A stretch of 64,000 nt of DNA from Pelobates cultripes (lineage: Eukaryota > Chordata > Amphibia > Anura > Pelobatidae). This document shows, in pieces, positions 31,895-42,640 of this stretch. The notes beneath the pieces are model-generated. The model had not been told where the DNA came from, did not search any database, and saw only the letters and a list, made by a program, of their open reading frames with translations. Location of the stretch: assembly GCA_933207985.1 (NCBI GenBank), contig OW240914.1, forward strand, positions 199,874,611-199,938,610, given 5' to 3'. Positions within the stretch are counted from its first letter, which is position 1; the number at the start of each line of letters is the position of its first letter. The position numbers and the translations under genes were made by a program.

Positions 31895-32235
31895 GTCCTG
31901 AAGACTGTAATATACAGACAGACTTCCATGAAATGGAACTCTTAGTCCTATTATTGTCCTATGTTCTCAGGACTGTGATTTACAGGCAGACTGCACATGA
32001 ACTATAGCCCTTAGAAATGGTATTGGTCTTCTGTGTCTCAAGGGCTGTAGTATACTGGTAGACTTCCCATTAAGTATAACCAATATCCTCGGCATCACTT
32101 CCTCTGTTTTCAAGGCTGTAGTATACAGGGCAGTCTTCCCATGGAGTATAGCCAATAGCACTAATATCATTTCCTCTGTCCTCAGGGCTGTAGTATACAG
32201 GCAGGCATCCTATAAAGTATAGCCATTAGCTGCAC
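31895..32235. repeat. 71-bp tandem repeat, about five copies
   Basis: The marker GG(A)CTGTAGTATACAGGCAG starts units at about 31903, 31971, 32043, 32114 and 32185 (spacing 68-72). Each continues with a CTTCC.AT.AAGTATAGCC segment and ...TTCCTCTGTCCTCA. Units are well diverged. Confidence 0.85.
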
Positions 32236-32295
32236 TCTTGTATCCAGCTCCAATACTGGAAATATACAATTTACCTAGATGCTCACCAACAACCT

Positions 32296-33048
32296 CCTAA
32301 ATAGAAATATAGAAACATAGAATGTGACGACAGATAAGAACCATGCTACAACCAAGCATTCTGCTAGCATTTCCTGCTGCTCTATTACATTGTTTGCCTA
32401 CCTTTAAGTCATCAGAAATAATCACCCCTAAGTCCCTTTCCTCAGATGTTGAGGTTAGGACTCTATCAAATATTCTGTACTCTGCCCTTGGGTTTTTACG
32501 TCCAAGATGCATTATCTTGCACTTATCCACATTAAATGTCAGTTGCCACAACTCTGACCATGTTTCTAGTTTACCTAAATCATTTGCCATTTGGCTTATC
32601 CCTCCTGGAACATCAACCCTGTTACATATCTTAGTATCATCAGCAAAAAAGACAAACCTTACCATCAAGACCTTCTGCTATATCACTAATAAAAATATTA
32701 AAGAGAATGGGTCCAAGTACAGATCCCAGAGGTACCCCACTGATGACAAGCCCAAGCTTTGAATATACTCCATTGTCTACAACCCTCTGTTGCCTGTCAC
32801 TCAGCCACTGCCTTACCCATTCAACAATATTGGAATCCAAACTTAAATATTGCAGTTTATTGATAAGTATTCTATGTGCAACAGTGTCAAAAGCCTTACT
32901 GAAATCTAGGTAAGCAATGTCTACTGCACCACCCTGATCTTTAATTTTAGTTACCCAATCAAAAAAATCAATAAGATTAGTTTGGCATGATCTCCCTGAA
33001 GTAAACCCATGTTGTCTCTGATCTGTTGTCTCTGAAATGTGATCCATT
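32296..33048 (-). mobile_element. CR1/Rex1-type non-LTR fragment, internally deleted
   Basis: The minus strand encodes RT blocks: [57 protein letters not shown], then after a frameshift [26 protein letters not shown] and ERDLGVIISDDLKVGKQ. The catalytic FADD is present. On the plus strand, TGACGACAGATAAGAACCAT (3' UTR) joins directly to CTACAACCAAGCATTCTGCT, which lies about 550 bases further in the copy at 33940-34842. The C-terminal coding part has thus been deleted while the extreme 3' end remains. Confidence 0.85.
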
Positions 33049-33939
33049 TGTTATAGGAAAGTATCAATGGAAGTATTAAGGACTGCAGAAATACCAGAAC
33101 CCCCATACGTGTACTAGTTAATAATCTAAACTATAGATGTACTTACCTGAGGAGGAAACACAAACTAAATAGGGGTGGATGATCTGTTGCAGACCTGTGT
33201 TCCATTAGCAAATGGGGATTTTACAAACTGACAGCCTAATCTGTTAAAACGAGGGACTCCCTTGTGCACCTCATAAACTAGTCAGACCCCCAGTCACTGA
33301 AAGGGGTACACCCAGGAAATCACTTTTGCATAGGTTCTGTTTAGTTTACTGGGTCCTCAGGAATTAGAATCCTTGTCTGGGCCTGTAAAAATATTGGCTG
33401 GGTAAGCATAAAATAAAATCTAGGCCAGCTAAAGCAGACTCTTTTTAAACTGCTGTGATGGACAGGGAAAGAAGGGGGAACAATCTAAAAACTGGCTGAC
33501 AGACAGTGTGCGGTACAATTTATACTATGTTCACAGTTCTATTTCCTGTCCTATCAGCTGTGAGGAGAAAAACTAACCCACAAGTCAGTCCTGCCATGGC
33601 TTAATCAGGAAAGCAGTTTTTGAAGACCTCCATTGTTATTTAGAGATGGTATAGTGTAGTAAAATCTTGATATGATATATTGCACAGATACCTATACAAA
33701 TGTTCTGATTTACTCCATTATATTTATACTGAAACTCAATAAACTGCAAGTACCCCAAAAATACCTATGCCGGTGGAGCATATTTCAGCTGACGTCTACA
33801 CTGTCAATCCCACCTTGGCTTTGCAAATGTGATAAGGAAACAGCTAAATATTATTGTGAGGGTAAGCTTGTGAATCTGTTGTTAGAAATATTATTCCTGA
33901 GCAGTTGTGCATCTACATTATACAGAAATTAGTGAAGAG
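33049..33939. other. No recognisable feature
   Basis: Non-coding DNA between two CR1-type fragments; no domain or repeat boundary seen. Confidence 0.45.
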
Positions 33940-34842
33940 GATAGAAACATAGAAACATATAGAAACATAGAAACATAGAATGTGACGGCAGATAAGAACC
34001 ATTCGGCCCATCTAGTCTGCCCAATTTTCTAAATACTTTCATTAGTCCCTATCCTTATCTTATAGTTAGGATAGCCTTATGCCTATCCCACGCATGCTTA
34101 AACTCCTTTGCTGTGTTAACCTCTACCACTGCAGCTTGAAGGCTATTCCATGTATCCACTACCCTCTCAGTAAAGTAAAACTTCCTGATATTATTTTTAA
34201 ACCTTTGTCCCTCTAATTTATGACTATGTCCTCTTGTTGTGGTAGTTTTTCTTCTTTTAAATATAATCTCCTCCTTTACTGTGTTGATTCCCTTTATATA
34301 TTTAAATGTTTCTATCATATCCCCCCTGTCTAGTCTTTCCTCCAAGCTATACATGTTAAGATCCTTTAACCTTTCCTGGTAAGTTTTATCCTGCAATCCA
34401 TTAACCAGTTTAGTAGCCCTTCTCTGAACCCTCTCTAAGGTATCAATATCCTTCTGAAGATACGGTCTCCAGTACTGTGTACAATACTCCAAGTGAGGAG
34501 TGTTCTGTACAATGGCATGAGCACTTCCCTCTTTCTACTGCTAATACCTCTCCCTATACAACCAATCATTCTGCTAGCATTTCCTGCTGCTCTATTACAT
34601 TGTCTGCCTACCTTTAAGTCATCTGAAATAATCACCCCTAAATCCCTTTCCTCATATGTTGAGGTTAGGACTCTATCAAATATTCTGTACTCTGCCCTTG
34701 GGTTTTTACGTCCAAGATGCATTATCTTGCACTTATCTACATTAAATGCCAGTTGCCACAATTCTAACCGTTTTTCTAGTTTACCTAAATCATTTTCCAT
34801 TTGGCTTATCCCTCTTATCCCTATTTGTAAAGCTAGGTACAT
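33940..34842 (-). mobile_element. CR1/Rex1-type non-LTR 3' fragment
   Basis: The minus strand reads LAFNVDKCKIMHLGRKNPRA, ERDLGVIISDDLKVGRQ and SRKREVLMPLYRTLLT. After a frame change at about 34440-34490 come YCTQYWRPYLQKDIDTLERV, QRRATKLVNGLQDKTYQERL and RKFYFTERVVDTWNSLQAAV, then a stop near 34055. The 3' UTR includes the reverse of TGTGACGGCAGATAAGAACC and ends in an (AGAAACAT)n microsatellite on the plus strand at about 33944-33980. It is 5'-truncated. Confidence 0.87.
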
Positions 34843-35809
34843 ACATATACCAATGAGAATACATTTGCAATCTAAGTAGAAAATTATATATATTCTAAGA
34901 AAGTCTTCTTTTAATGATTTTCTGCTGAGAAAGAAAAGAGAGAAAGTAAATGTGTTTTTACAATTTTAGTTTAGGAAGTACAGTTTCTGATTCATATAGC
35001 AATGATAATTTTTTTTAACAAAATTTACAGGAGGAGAAGATTGCATCTCAACATGAAAGGGACTTCATAGCTAGATGGAAATTGGATAGAAGATTTAGAG
35101 ATTTTGATGAGAAAAATCAGAGTGTAAGGGTCAAAAAAGAGTTCAGTGAATAGAAAGAGGACTGATTCCAAAAACAGATAACTTTTCAAATTAAGTAAGA
35201 AAAATCTCCTCATTGCACAGTATCTAATTTAACATAGGCATATAGGTTAAAAAGTAGATTAAGTTAAAAAGTAGATTAAGTTCAAGTAATTCACACATTC
35301 ATTTCACTGCTGGTAATCCAAAAGAAGGCAAATGCCCTACAGTGAATGATCTGTCTCAAGACATGTGGAAGGCCTTTTTTATTTTAAAATTGTAATTGCT
35401 GCACATGCGCCATGTGTCCTCAGTCCTACTCTGCCGAAAGAAGATTATTCTAACTCTGGTATATGTTTCATAGATTTGGGTACCTTTTCTTTTTAACAGA
35501 GGGGAACCCAGGAAGCTAAGGAAGAAAATAAACACTTAAAAGCTGCAAATATGTTTTGTTTTTGTTTTTAATTTTGACTTGCTCAGTTATAGAAAATAAA
35601 ATGAAATCCCCAGTTTAAACTATGTTTTCACTTAAAAGAATTTGTTTATGCATTGCTGCTTTATAAACATTCCAATAAAAGAACAATCCATTTAAACACA
35701 CTTATTACTATTAATAGACCACAGATCACGTCAATATCAATGTGTCTGCTGCATCAGCTAATACTTTTTAAACATTTCAATAAGAGTCAAGGATTTTTTT
35801 TTCACTTTC
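34843..35809. other. No recognisable feature
   Basis: AT-rich non-coding DNA; a 12-bp direct duplication AAAAAGTAGATT is at about 35249-35280. Confidence 0.45.
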
Positions 35810-36010
35810 CTTAAAGGAACTCTTTTCTCAATGAAGTGATCTAAGTGCATTGGCCTTGTTTTTTAACCCTTGTAATGTAAAACATTGCAGTTTCTTTAGA
35901 AACTGCAATTTACATTTCAAGGTTAAACCCACCTCTAGTGGCTGTCATACTACCTCTAGTTGGTCTGTCACCAGAGGCACTTACGCTAAAACTGTGCACA
36001 GTATAGTGTT
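35810..36010. mobile_element. MITE A/B-family fragment
   Basis: Starts TTCCTTAAAGGAACTCTTTTC and carries the phrase CCACCTCTAGTGGCTGTC, comparable with GCCTCCAGTGACTGTCTG at about 2425. It also has a local hairpin (TTGCAGTTTCT / AGAAACTGCAA). Only part of the element is recognisable. Confidence 0.4.
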
Positions 36011-36479
36011 TCATTAAATATGGTGTGCCTGTTGTCAGTGATGGACCATCCCAAACCTTGGATTCCTTGGTATAACAAAGATGTGAGTAATGATTCTGTA
36101 AAATATAAATTGTTTTACTTGAAAGCTATAACTACCAATAAATAGTAGGTAGTGTTTGAGCTGATGACTTGTTGGAAATAGTGTATTGTATGGTCAGAGA
36201 TCATGTGGTGACAAAATTGTATTTGCTGACAGGAGTGGAACCAAGCATGATCTTCTGCTAATATCTACTGTGGTCCATCCCTTTCATGGTTCATAATGAG
36301 CAATCTAAGATACAGTCACATTACAAATGGAAAGAATGGCTAGCCTTATTGTCAACATGTTCGAGTCTGGTAGTCACAACTCACAAGACTTTTTTCACTT
36401 TATAGCCATTACAGTGATCATCTTAATTTAGGAAGAACTAAATGCAGGTATATATGACCTATAATTTGGATATATAGGA
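36011..36479. other. No recognisable feature
   Basis: Non-coding DNA without clear repeats. Confidence 0.45.
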
Positions 36480-36904
36480 AAACCTCAGCGCTTCTGCCAC
36501 CGTTCAAGTTTCAGTGGTTCAAAAACTTTGTCCAGGAACTGCATGGTCACCGCATGCTGAAAACAGTTATATAACATTTGTGGCTAAGTATCGGTGAGGT
36601 GACTGGGAACCCACAAAGTCCTCATGCTAAAATGAGTTTCATAGCGGTCATGGCTAAGTACCTTTGAGGACCATTCATCAGTTTGGTTCATGTGAACAGC
36701 CGCCAGGAAGATAGCGTTTGGTTCCATTCGTGAGAAGGGAAAGTGCCGAACCAAGGGCACTCAGGAAAAGCTACTAATGGCAGCTGGGCAGGGTAACGCC
36801 CAAACGTGTCTCAGACCTGTACCATAGCCTGTGGGAAGGAGGCCGGCTTCCACACTCCTCCAGGAATCCGTGGCAAACATTCGTGGAAAGGAGTGTTTGT
36901 CACA
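36480..36904 (-). mobile_element. LTR-like remnant (tentative)
   Basis: Read on the minus strand it starts TGTGACAAACACTCCTTTCC, which resembles the TGTGAC heads of the LTRs at 17781 and 29727. Its GC content is higher than the flanks. The far end is not defined and no duplication was found. Confidence 0.3.
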
Positions 36905-38347
36905 ATATGTACCATTTATAAAGAAAACATGAGTGAACAGGCAAAACACACTTTTTTTTTTTTTTATGGGATTCATATTTAAATGCAGGTAATTCCAGAA
37001 TGGCACAATCATAAAACAAAGCATGGCAACAAAGAAAAAGATGAAATGACCCCTATTCAAAGTCTGCATATCCTTAGTCCTTAATACTGTATATTGCCAA
37101 TTTAGCATCAATGCAGTCTTTTGTAATAGTTGTCTGAGGCCCCTAATTTTTGCAGAGTGGCTCCATGATATTAAGGTCAGGAGACTATGATGGCCTCTCC
37201 AGAACCTTCATCTTTTTCTGCTGTAACCACTGGAGGGTCAACTTGGCTTTGTGCTTAGGGTTATTGTCATGCTGGAAAGACCAAGAGCATCCCATGTGCA
37301 GCCTTCATGCAGAAGAATGCAAATTGTCTGCCAGCATTTTCTGATAACATAAAGCAGTCATCTTGCCATCAATATTCTTAGGATTCCCATGACTTTAGAG
37401 CTCACACAACTCCAAAACATAACTGAGCCACCACCATGCTTTACAGTGCAGATGTTATTCTTTTCACTATAGGTCTTGTTGACATCTATCCAAACATAGC
37501 GCTTATGATTGTGACCATAAAGCTCTATTTTGGTCTCATCACCCCAATATTGAATTGTAACTGGGCTTTTTTTGTGGCATTGGTGCAGTAAAAGCTTCTT
37601 TCTGGCAACTCGACCAAGCAGGTTATTTTTGTTCATGTATCGTCGTATTGTGCTCCTTGAAACAACCTTTTTCCAGAGCAGTATTTCTCTTGAGGTTACC
37701 TGTGGGTTTTTCTTTGAATCCCGAACAATTCTTCTGGCAGTTGTGGCTGAAATCTTTCTTGGTCTACCTGACCTTGCTTGGTATTAAGAGATCCGCACAT
37801 TTTCCACTTCTTAATAAGTGATTGTAGAATACTGACTAGCATTTTCAAGGCTTTGAATATATTTTTATATCCTTTCCATCTTTCTAAAGTTCCATTACTT
37901 TGTTACGCAGGTCTTTTTACAGTTCTTTTCTGCCACCCATGGCTCATTATCTACCCTGCTCAGTGCATCCACGTAAGAGCTAACAAACTCATTGACTAGT
38001 TACACACAGGCACTAATTGACTATTTACACACAGGCACTAATTTAAAAAGCCACAGGTGTGGGAAATTAACATTTAATTGCCATATTAACCTGTGTGTGT
38101 CACCTTGCGTGTCTGTAACAATGCCAAACATTCAAGAGTATGTAAAATTTTGATCAGGGCCATTTGGATGATTTCTGTTATCATTTTGATTTAAAAAGGA
38201 GCCAAACAACTATGTGATAATAAATGGCTTAATATGATCACTATCTTTTAATAAAATAAATTTTTGTGCATGATCAGTTATATTTTCAAAATCAATGCCA
38301 AAATTGCACAATTTTTGCCAAGGTATGCAAACTTTTGAGCATGACTG
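36905..38347 (-). mobile_element. Decayed Tc1-like transposon
   Basis: The right end on the plus strand is TGCAAACTTTTGAGCATGACTG followed by TA, a Tc1-type terminus next to its TA target. The matching inverted repeat at the left is lost. The middle holds a broken minus-strand transposase. The length suggests internal deletions relative to a typical 1.6-kb element. Confidence 0.75.
37358..37960 (-). pseudogene. Tc1-type transposase, decayed
   Basis: On the minus strand the readable part is LLGRVARKKLLLHQCHKKS, then DETKIELYGHNHKRYVW, carrying the first catalytic Asp region, and ICTVKHGGGSVMFWSCVSS (37636-37358). The segment upstream on that strand (about 37950-37650) keeps only pieces of the paired DNA-binding domain. 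The second Asp and the Glu are not readable, so it is inactive. It is a different branch from the two DD37E elements here. Confidence 0.72.
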
Positions 38348-38557
38348 TATATACAGTATTAGGTTTTGTCACATTCCAGGATTTGTAATATTATATTACT
38401 TGTTCTCTCTATAAAAAAAGAAAAATATGACTGTGTGGATTGAAAAATAAAATTAAGTTAGAAATCATCACTGATATAGTTACCTTAATCCTGGAACTGA
38501 GTTCTTCTATCCTTGGCTCCTTTCAGTGATTGTTTTAAGCTCTGCTTTTTCTGTCAC

Positions 38558-39104
38558 TTAAAGGGACCCTATAGTCACCAGAACAGCTACATCTCATTGT
38601 AGTTGATCTGGTGACTATAGTCAGTCCTTGCAGTAATTTTCATGCAAACACTCTCTTTTCATAGAATAGGCAGTGTTTACATTAAAGTCTAGGGACAACT
38701 CCAGTGGCCACTTTTCAGATGGCCACTGGGGGTGTATCATGGGGCAGTGCTGCATAATGTGCAGCACTCCCATTCAGAGTCTCCACACTCTGCATGGAAA
38801 TGCTGAACTTTCCCCATAGAGATGCATTCATTCAATACATCTCTATGAAGAGATGCTGACTGTCCTGGTCAGCATTTGCCCCCCAACCCGCCTCCTTGGT
38901 GATCTCAGCCAATGTAATGCTTTCCCTATGGAAAAGCATTGGTGGCTGAGATGATCAATTCTGATTATGTCAGCCATAGAGGCAAACCAGGGGCAGGGCC
39001 AGTGCCAGGTAAGTATTAACCGTTTTTAACCACCTAAATCGTGGTTTTAATACTATAGGGTCAGGAATTCATGTTTGTGTTCCTGACATTATAGTGTTCC
39101 TTTA
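38558..39104. mobile_element. MITE B, 547 bp
   Basis: The left end TTAAAGGGACCCTATAGTCA and right end CATTATAGTGTTCCTTTA form terminal inverted repeats. Each is followed inward by a hairpin (left CTATAGTCACCAG / CTGGTGACTATAG; right TATAGGGTCAGGAA / TTCCTGACATTATA). The inside carries GATCTCAGCCAATG and its inverted partner about 50 bases on. Non-coding. Confidence 0.78.
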
Positions 39105-39803
39105 TCAATGCAATAAGTGCCTTGATTGTGCCAGAACTGAATTGGATTTTGATGTCAACACTGTATTTTTAACAAACAGTTAAAATAAAATAGAATATTG
39201 GAATATTGAAAAGCAATCGTCAGCGTTTTCAGTGATATTATTTCCAAAGAGTGATGGTTTAACTGTATTATTTTTTCTGAACAATTGACTTTTAAAGGAC
39301 AATCTAAAATAATAACCAAATAATGAAATTCTGAACACTTATGAATATATCCTTCAATATCACAAAATGTCCTTAACAACATGAATGACAAAATAAATTA
39401 GTAAAATGTTTGCTTTATAAAGAAATGCAGCAAGTTTTTGTTCCATTGTCACGTTATTTTGCTTGCTACTCAATTAATTTGTGAACATGACTCACTATAA
39501 GCTTTGATTACATCTGTTGCTCTTTGTTTAAATCTCAGTTTTTGAATTAGATCGCAATTCTCATCCCTATTCCCTTCTTAATAGGTTAATAGAAAAAGAC
39601 AATCAATGTATCCAGGAATCAGCAAGGAAGAGATAAAAGGGAATAAAATTGGCTGAGTATCCTCCAACAATGTGCAGCCATGAGTCTTGCAGTTACACTA
39701 GCCACATCTAGTCAAGACAGACATTTAATAGTACATAAGAGAAAATAATATTGCTCCTGCTTACTGAAATACCTTATGCCTCTCAGACCATGGTTCATTT
39801 ATA
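39105..39803. other. No recognisable feature
   Basis: AT-rich non-coding DNA upstream of the DD37E transposon. Confidence 0.45.
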
Positions 39804-41350
39804 CAGGGAGTGCAGAATTATTAGGCAAATGAGTATTTTGACCACATCATCCTCTTTATGCATGTTGTCTTACTCCAAGCTGTATAGGCTCGAAAGCCTA
39901 CTACCAATTAAGCATATTAGGTGATGTGCATCTCTGTAATGAGAAGGGGTGTGGTCTAATGACATCAACACCCTATATCAGGTGTGCATAATTATTAGGC
40001 AACTTCCTTTCCTTTGGCAAAATGGGTCAAAAGAAGGACTTGACAGGCTCAGAAAAGTCAAAAATAGTGAGATATCTTGCAGAGGGATGCAGCACTCTTA
40101 AAATTGCAAAGCTTCTGAAGCGTGATCATCGAACAATCAAGCGTTTCATTCAAAATAGTCAACAGGGTCGCAAGAAGCGTGTGGAAAAACCAAGGCGCAA
40201 AATAACTGCCCATGAACTGAGAAAAGTCAAGCGTGCAGCTGCCACGATGCCACTTGCCACCAGTTTGGCCATATTTCAGAGCTGCAACATCACTGGAGTG
40301 CCCAAAAGCACAAGGTGTGCAATACTCAGAGACATGGCCAAGGTAAGAAAGGCTGAAAGACGACACACAAGCTGAAACGTCAAGACTGGGCCAAGAAATA
40401 TCTCAAGACTGATTTTTCTAAGGTTTTATGGACTGATGACATGAGAGTGAGTCTTGATGGGCCAGATGGATGGGCCCGTGGCTGGATTGGTAAAGGGCAG
40501 AGAGCTCCAGTCCGACTCAGACGCCAGCAAGGTGGAGGTGGAGTACTGGTTTGGGCTGGTATCATCAAAGATGAGCTTGTGGGGCATTTTCGGGTTGAGG
40601 ATGGAGTCAAGCTCAACTCCCAGTCCTACTGCCAGTTCCTGGAAGACACCTTCTTCAAGCAGTGGTACAGGAAGAAGTATGCATCCTTCAAGAAAAACAT
40701 GATTTTCATGCAGGACAATGCTCCATCACACGCGTCCAAGTACTCCACAGCGTGGCTGGCAAGAAAGGGTATAAAAGAAGAAAATCTAATGACATGGCCT
40801 CCTTGTTCACCTGATCTGAACCCCATTGAGAACCTGTGGTCCATCATCAAATGTGAGATTTACAAGGAGGGAAAACAGTACACCTCTCTGAACAGTGTCT
40901 GGGAGGCTGTGGTTGCTGCTGCACGCAATGTTGATGGTGAACAGATCAAAACACTGACAGAATCCATGGATGGCAGGCTTTTGAGTGTCCTTGCAAAGAA
41001 AGGTGGCTATATTGGTCACTGATTTGCTTTTGTTTTGTTTTTGAATGTCAGAAATGTATATTTGTGAATGTTGAGATGTTATATTGGTTTCACTGGTAAT
41101 AATAAATAATTGAAATGGGTATATATTTGTTTTTTGTTAAGTTGCCTAATAATTATGCACAGTAATAGTCACCTGCACACACAGATATCCCCCTAACATA
41201 GCTAAAACTAAAAACAAAATAAAAACTACTGCCAAAAATATTCATCTTTGATATTAATGAGTTTTTTGGGTTCATTGAGAACATGGTTGTTGTTCAATAA
41301 TAAAATTAATCCTCAAAAATACAACTTGCCTAATAATTCTACACTCCCTG
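39804..41350 (+). mobile_element. DD37E Tc1/mariner-type transposon, copy A (1547 bp)
   Basis: Begins CAGGGAGTGCAGAATTATTA after TA (39802-39803) and ends in the inverted sequence before TA (41351-41352). An inner copy of the repeat core lies about 180 bases inside each end (GCATAATTATTAGGCAACTT near 39986 and AAGTTGCCTAATAATTATGC at about 41141), an IR/DR layout as in Sleeping Beauty-type elements. It is more than 99% identical by eye to copy B at 54443-56005, apart from a 16-base deletion. Confidence 0.93.
40022..41022 (+). pseudogene. DD37E transposase, copy A (frameshifted)
   Basis: The ATG at 40022 starts MGQKKDLTGSEKSKIVRYLA, a paired-type DNA-binding domain with helix-turn-helix (TLKIAKLLKRDHRTIKRFI), then a basic nuclear-signal-like stretch (QQGRKKRVEKPRRK) and a second helix set. 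At about 40361 a 16-base deletion relative to copy B ends the first frame at 40375; the rest is open in another frame to 41022. Catalytic residues remain: D (LWTDDMRVSL, about 40436), D (FMQDNAPSH, about 40713) and E (PDLNPIENLW, about 40827), with 37 residues between the last two. The enzyme would cut and paste the element at TA sites. The frameshift disables it. Confidence 0.9.
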
Positions 41351-41467
41351 TATGTATGAATCACAAGGTGTATTTTAATATAAGATGGTATCTAATAGAG
41401 GAGCCATATTTTGCTGCATAAACTTAAATTTAAAAGGCTGACAAGGACTTCAGGTCAGATTGATATA

Positions 41468-41547
41468 TTAACCCCTTAAGGACACAGCTTCTGGAATAAA
41501 AGGGAATTATGACGGAATATTTCCGTCAAGTGTCCTTAAGGGGTTAA
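41468..41547. repeat. 80-bp palindromic element
   Basis: TTAACCCCTTAAGGACA at the left is the inverted partner of TGTCCTTAAGGGGTTAA at the right, with a further inner arm (GACGGAATATTTCCGTC). The ends match the element end duplicated at 1255-1319. Probably a very short MITE. Confidence 0.72.
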
Positions 41548-42360
41548 TAGTTAGTGCTCTGTATCTATACAAAAACTGCAAAAATACTGCCTGCATGTCA
41601 GGTTCACTTAAAAAATAAAATAAACACTGTAACATAACTAAAAGACCTAACTAATGCCAACTTACAATTTAATGAAATTCTCTCATAACAAAAACCCAAA
41701 AAGTGAACAGAATGCTCTAAAACACGTGGCCCTACAAGGATCCCAGCGGCACTTGAAGGATGTGAGATACATTTCAAATGCAGCGATGCATGCCACAAGT
41801 GGCAGTATCAATAAGTAGTACCTTATTCCTGCTTTTATGGCTCCCTCCCTTTGGTTGGACAGTGGACTGTAAGGGATCTGTTCCAGATCCCCAGACCAGC
41901 ATCTGAAAATGTATGATGAAGGTGTGCAATTATATGATGTTATACCCCACCACCTCTCACTCACATTGAACTTTAGAAAGATGTTATGTAAAAATAAGTT
42001 TGTGGATGTGACTGTGCATGAGTCAGTTTGTGGCTGTATGTTGCATCGGAGTGTGTATGTAAGTGAGTGGGGAGATACAATGGAGGACATGAGGAAATGA
42101 ACTGGAGGACATGGGGAATTTTACCTTGCGATATAGAGGATTCTCTGGAAGGGATGTTAGAACATTAGAAGGGGAGATTTTGATAGTGTGGAGATGGGAC
42201 AATTATCAGTCCTTGGACCCAGGCAGCGTGTCTCTTTGGCTAACCCTATAACAAATGAATGTCAGTATTGTGTAGAGAATATTTGTATATAACAGTTTAC
42301 TCATTTCTTCCTGAACACCAACACATAGTCTAAACAGATGTCCATTTACCTAATATAGCA
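41548..42360. other. No recognisable feature
   Basis: Non-coding DNA; open frames show no domain. Confidence 0.45.
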
Positions 42361-42500
42361 AAAAAAACATGCTGTCCTGAGGAAAGTCCCACATTGGACT
42401 GAAACGTCAACTTTTTGCATCACATTCTGCACTTAACTTTGTGCTCATTTTATTTATGAGGAAATAAACACTATGTTTTATTCTTAAACCCGTGAGTGCA
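42361..42500 (+). mobile_element. Penelope-type tail fragment
   Basis: Carries the hammerhead-like hairpin (see 42377-42408) and then an AT-rich stretch with AATAAACAC. Such tails normally end a Penelope-like element; no coding part remains here. Confidence 0.45.
42377..42408 (+). ncRNA. Hammerhead-like hairpin, second copy
   Basis: CTGAGGA (42377-42383), one extra A, stem AGTCC/GGACT (42385-42389 with 42396-42400), GAAA (42401-42404), then CGTC, where TC could be the cleavage-site dinucleotide. Stem sequences differ from 24061-24106 while pairing is kept. Stem III is nearly absent. Confidence 0.45.
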
Positions 42501-42504
42501 GACC

Positions 42505-42640
42505 ACAATACTATTTATATATATATATTCAGCAAACAGAAGTGGGCACTCATTTATTAATGTTGCATTAACGTTTCGGATCTATTCTCAATCCTTTCTC
42601 AAGACAAAATACACCAGTAAAATACATTTATATAATATAA
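42505..42640 (-). mobile_element. Penelope-type tail fragment, opposite strand
   Basis: On the minus strand it reads CTTGAGAAAGGATTGAGAAT then AGATCCGAAACGTTAATG. The stem GGATT/AGATCC and GAAACG match the general motif, but the first core strand is CTTGAGA instead of CTGANGA. It faces the fragment at 42361. Confidence 0.4.

Noticed and set aside
31895..32235. Regularly spaced repeats that could suggest a CRISPR array
   Set aside because: Units are contiguous and diverged, without unique spacers, and the DNA is vertebrate.
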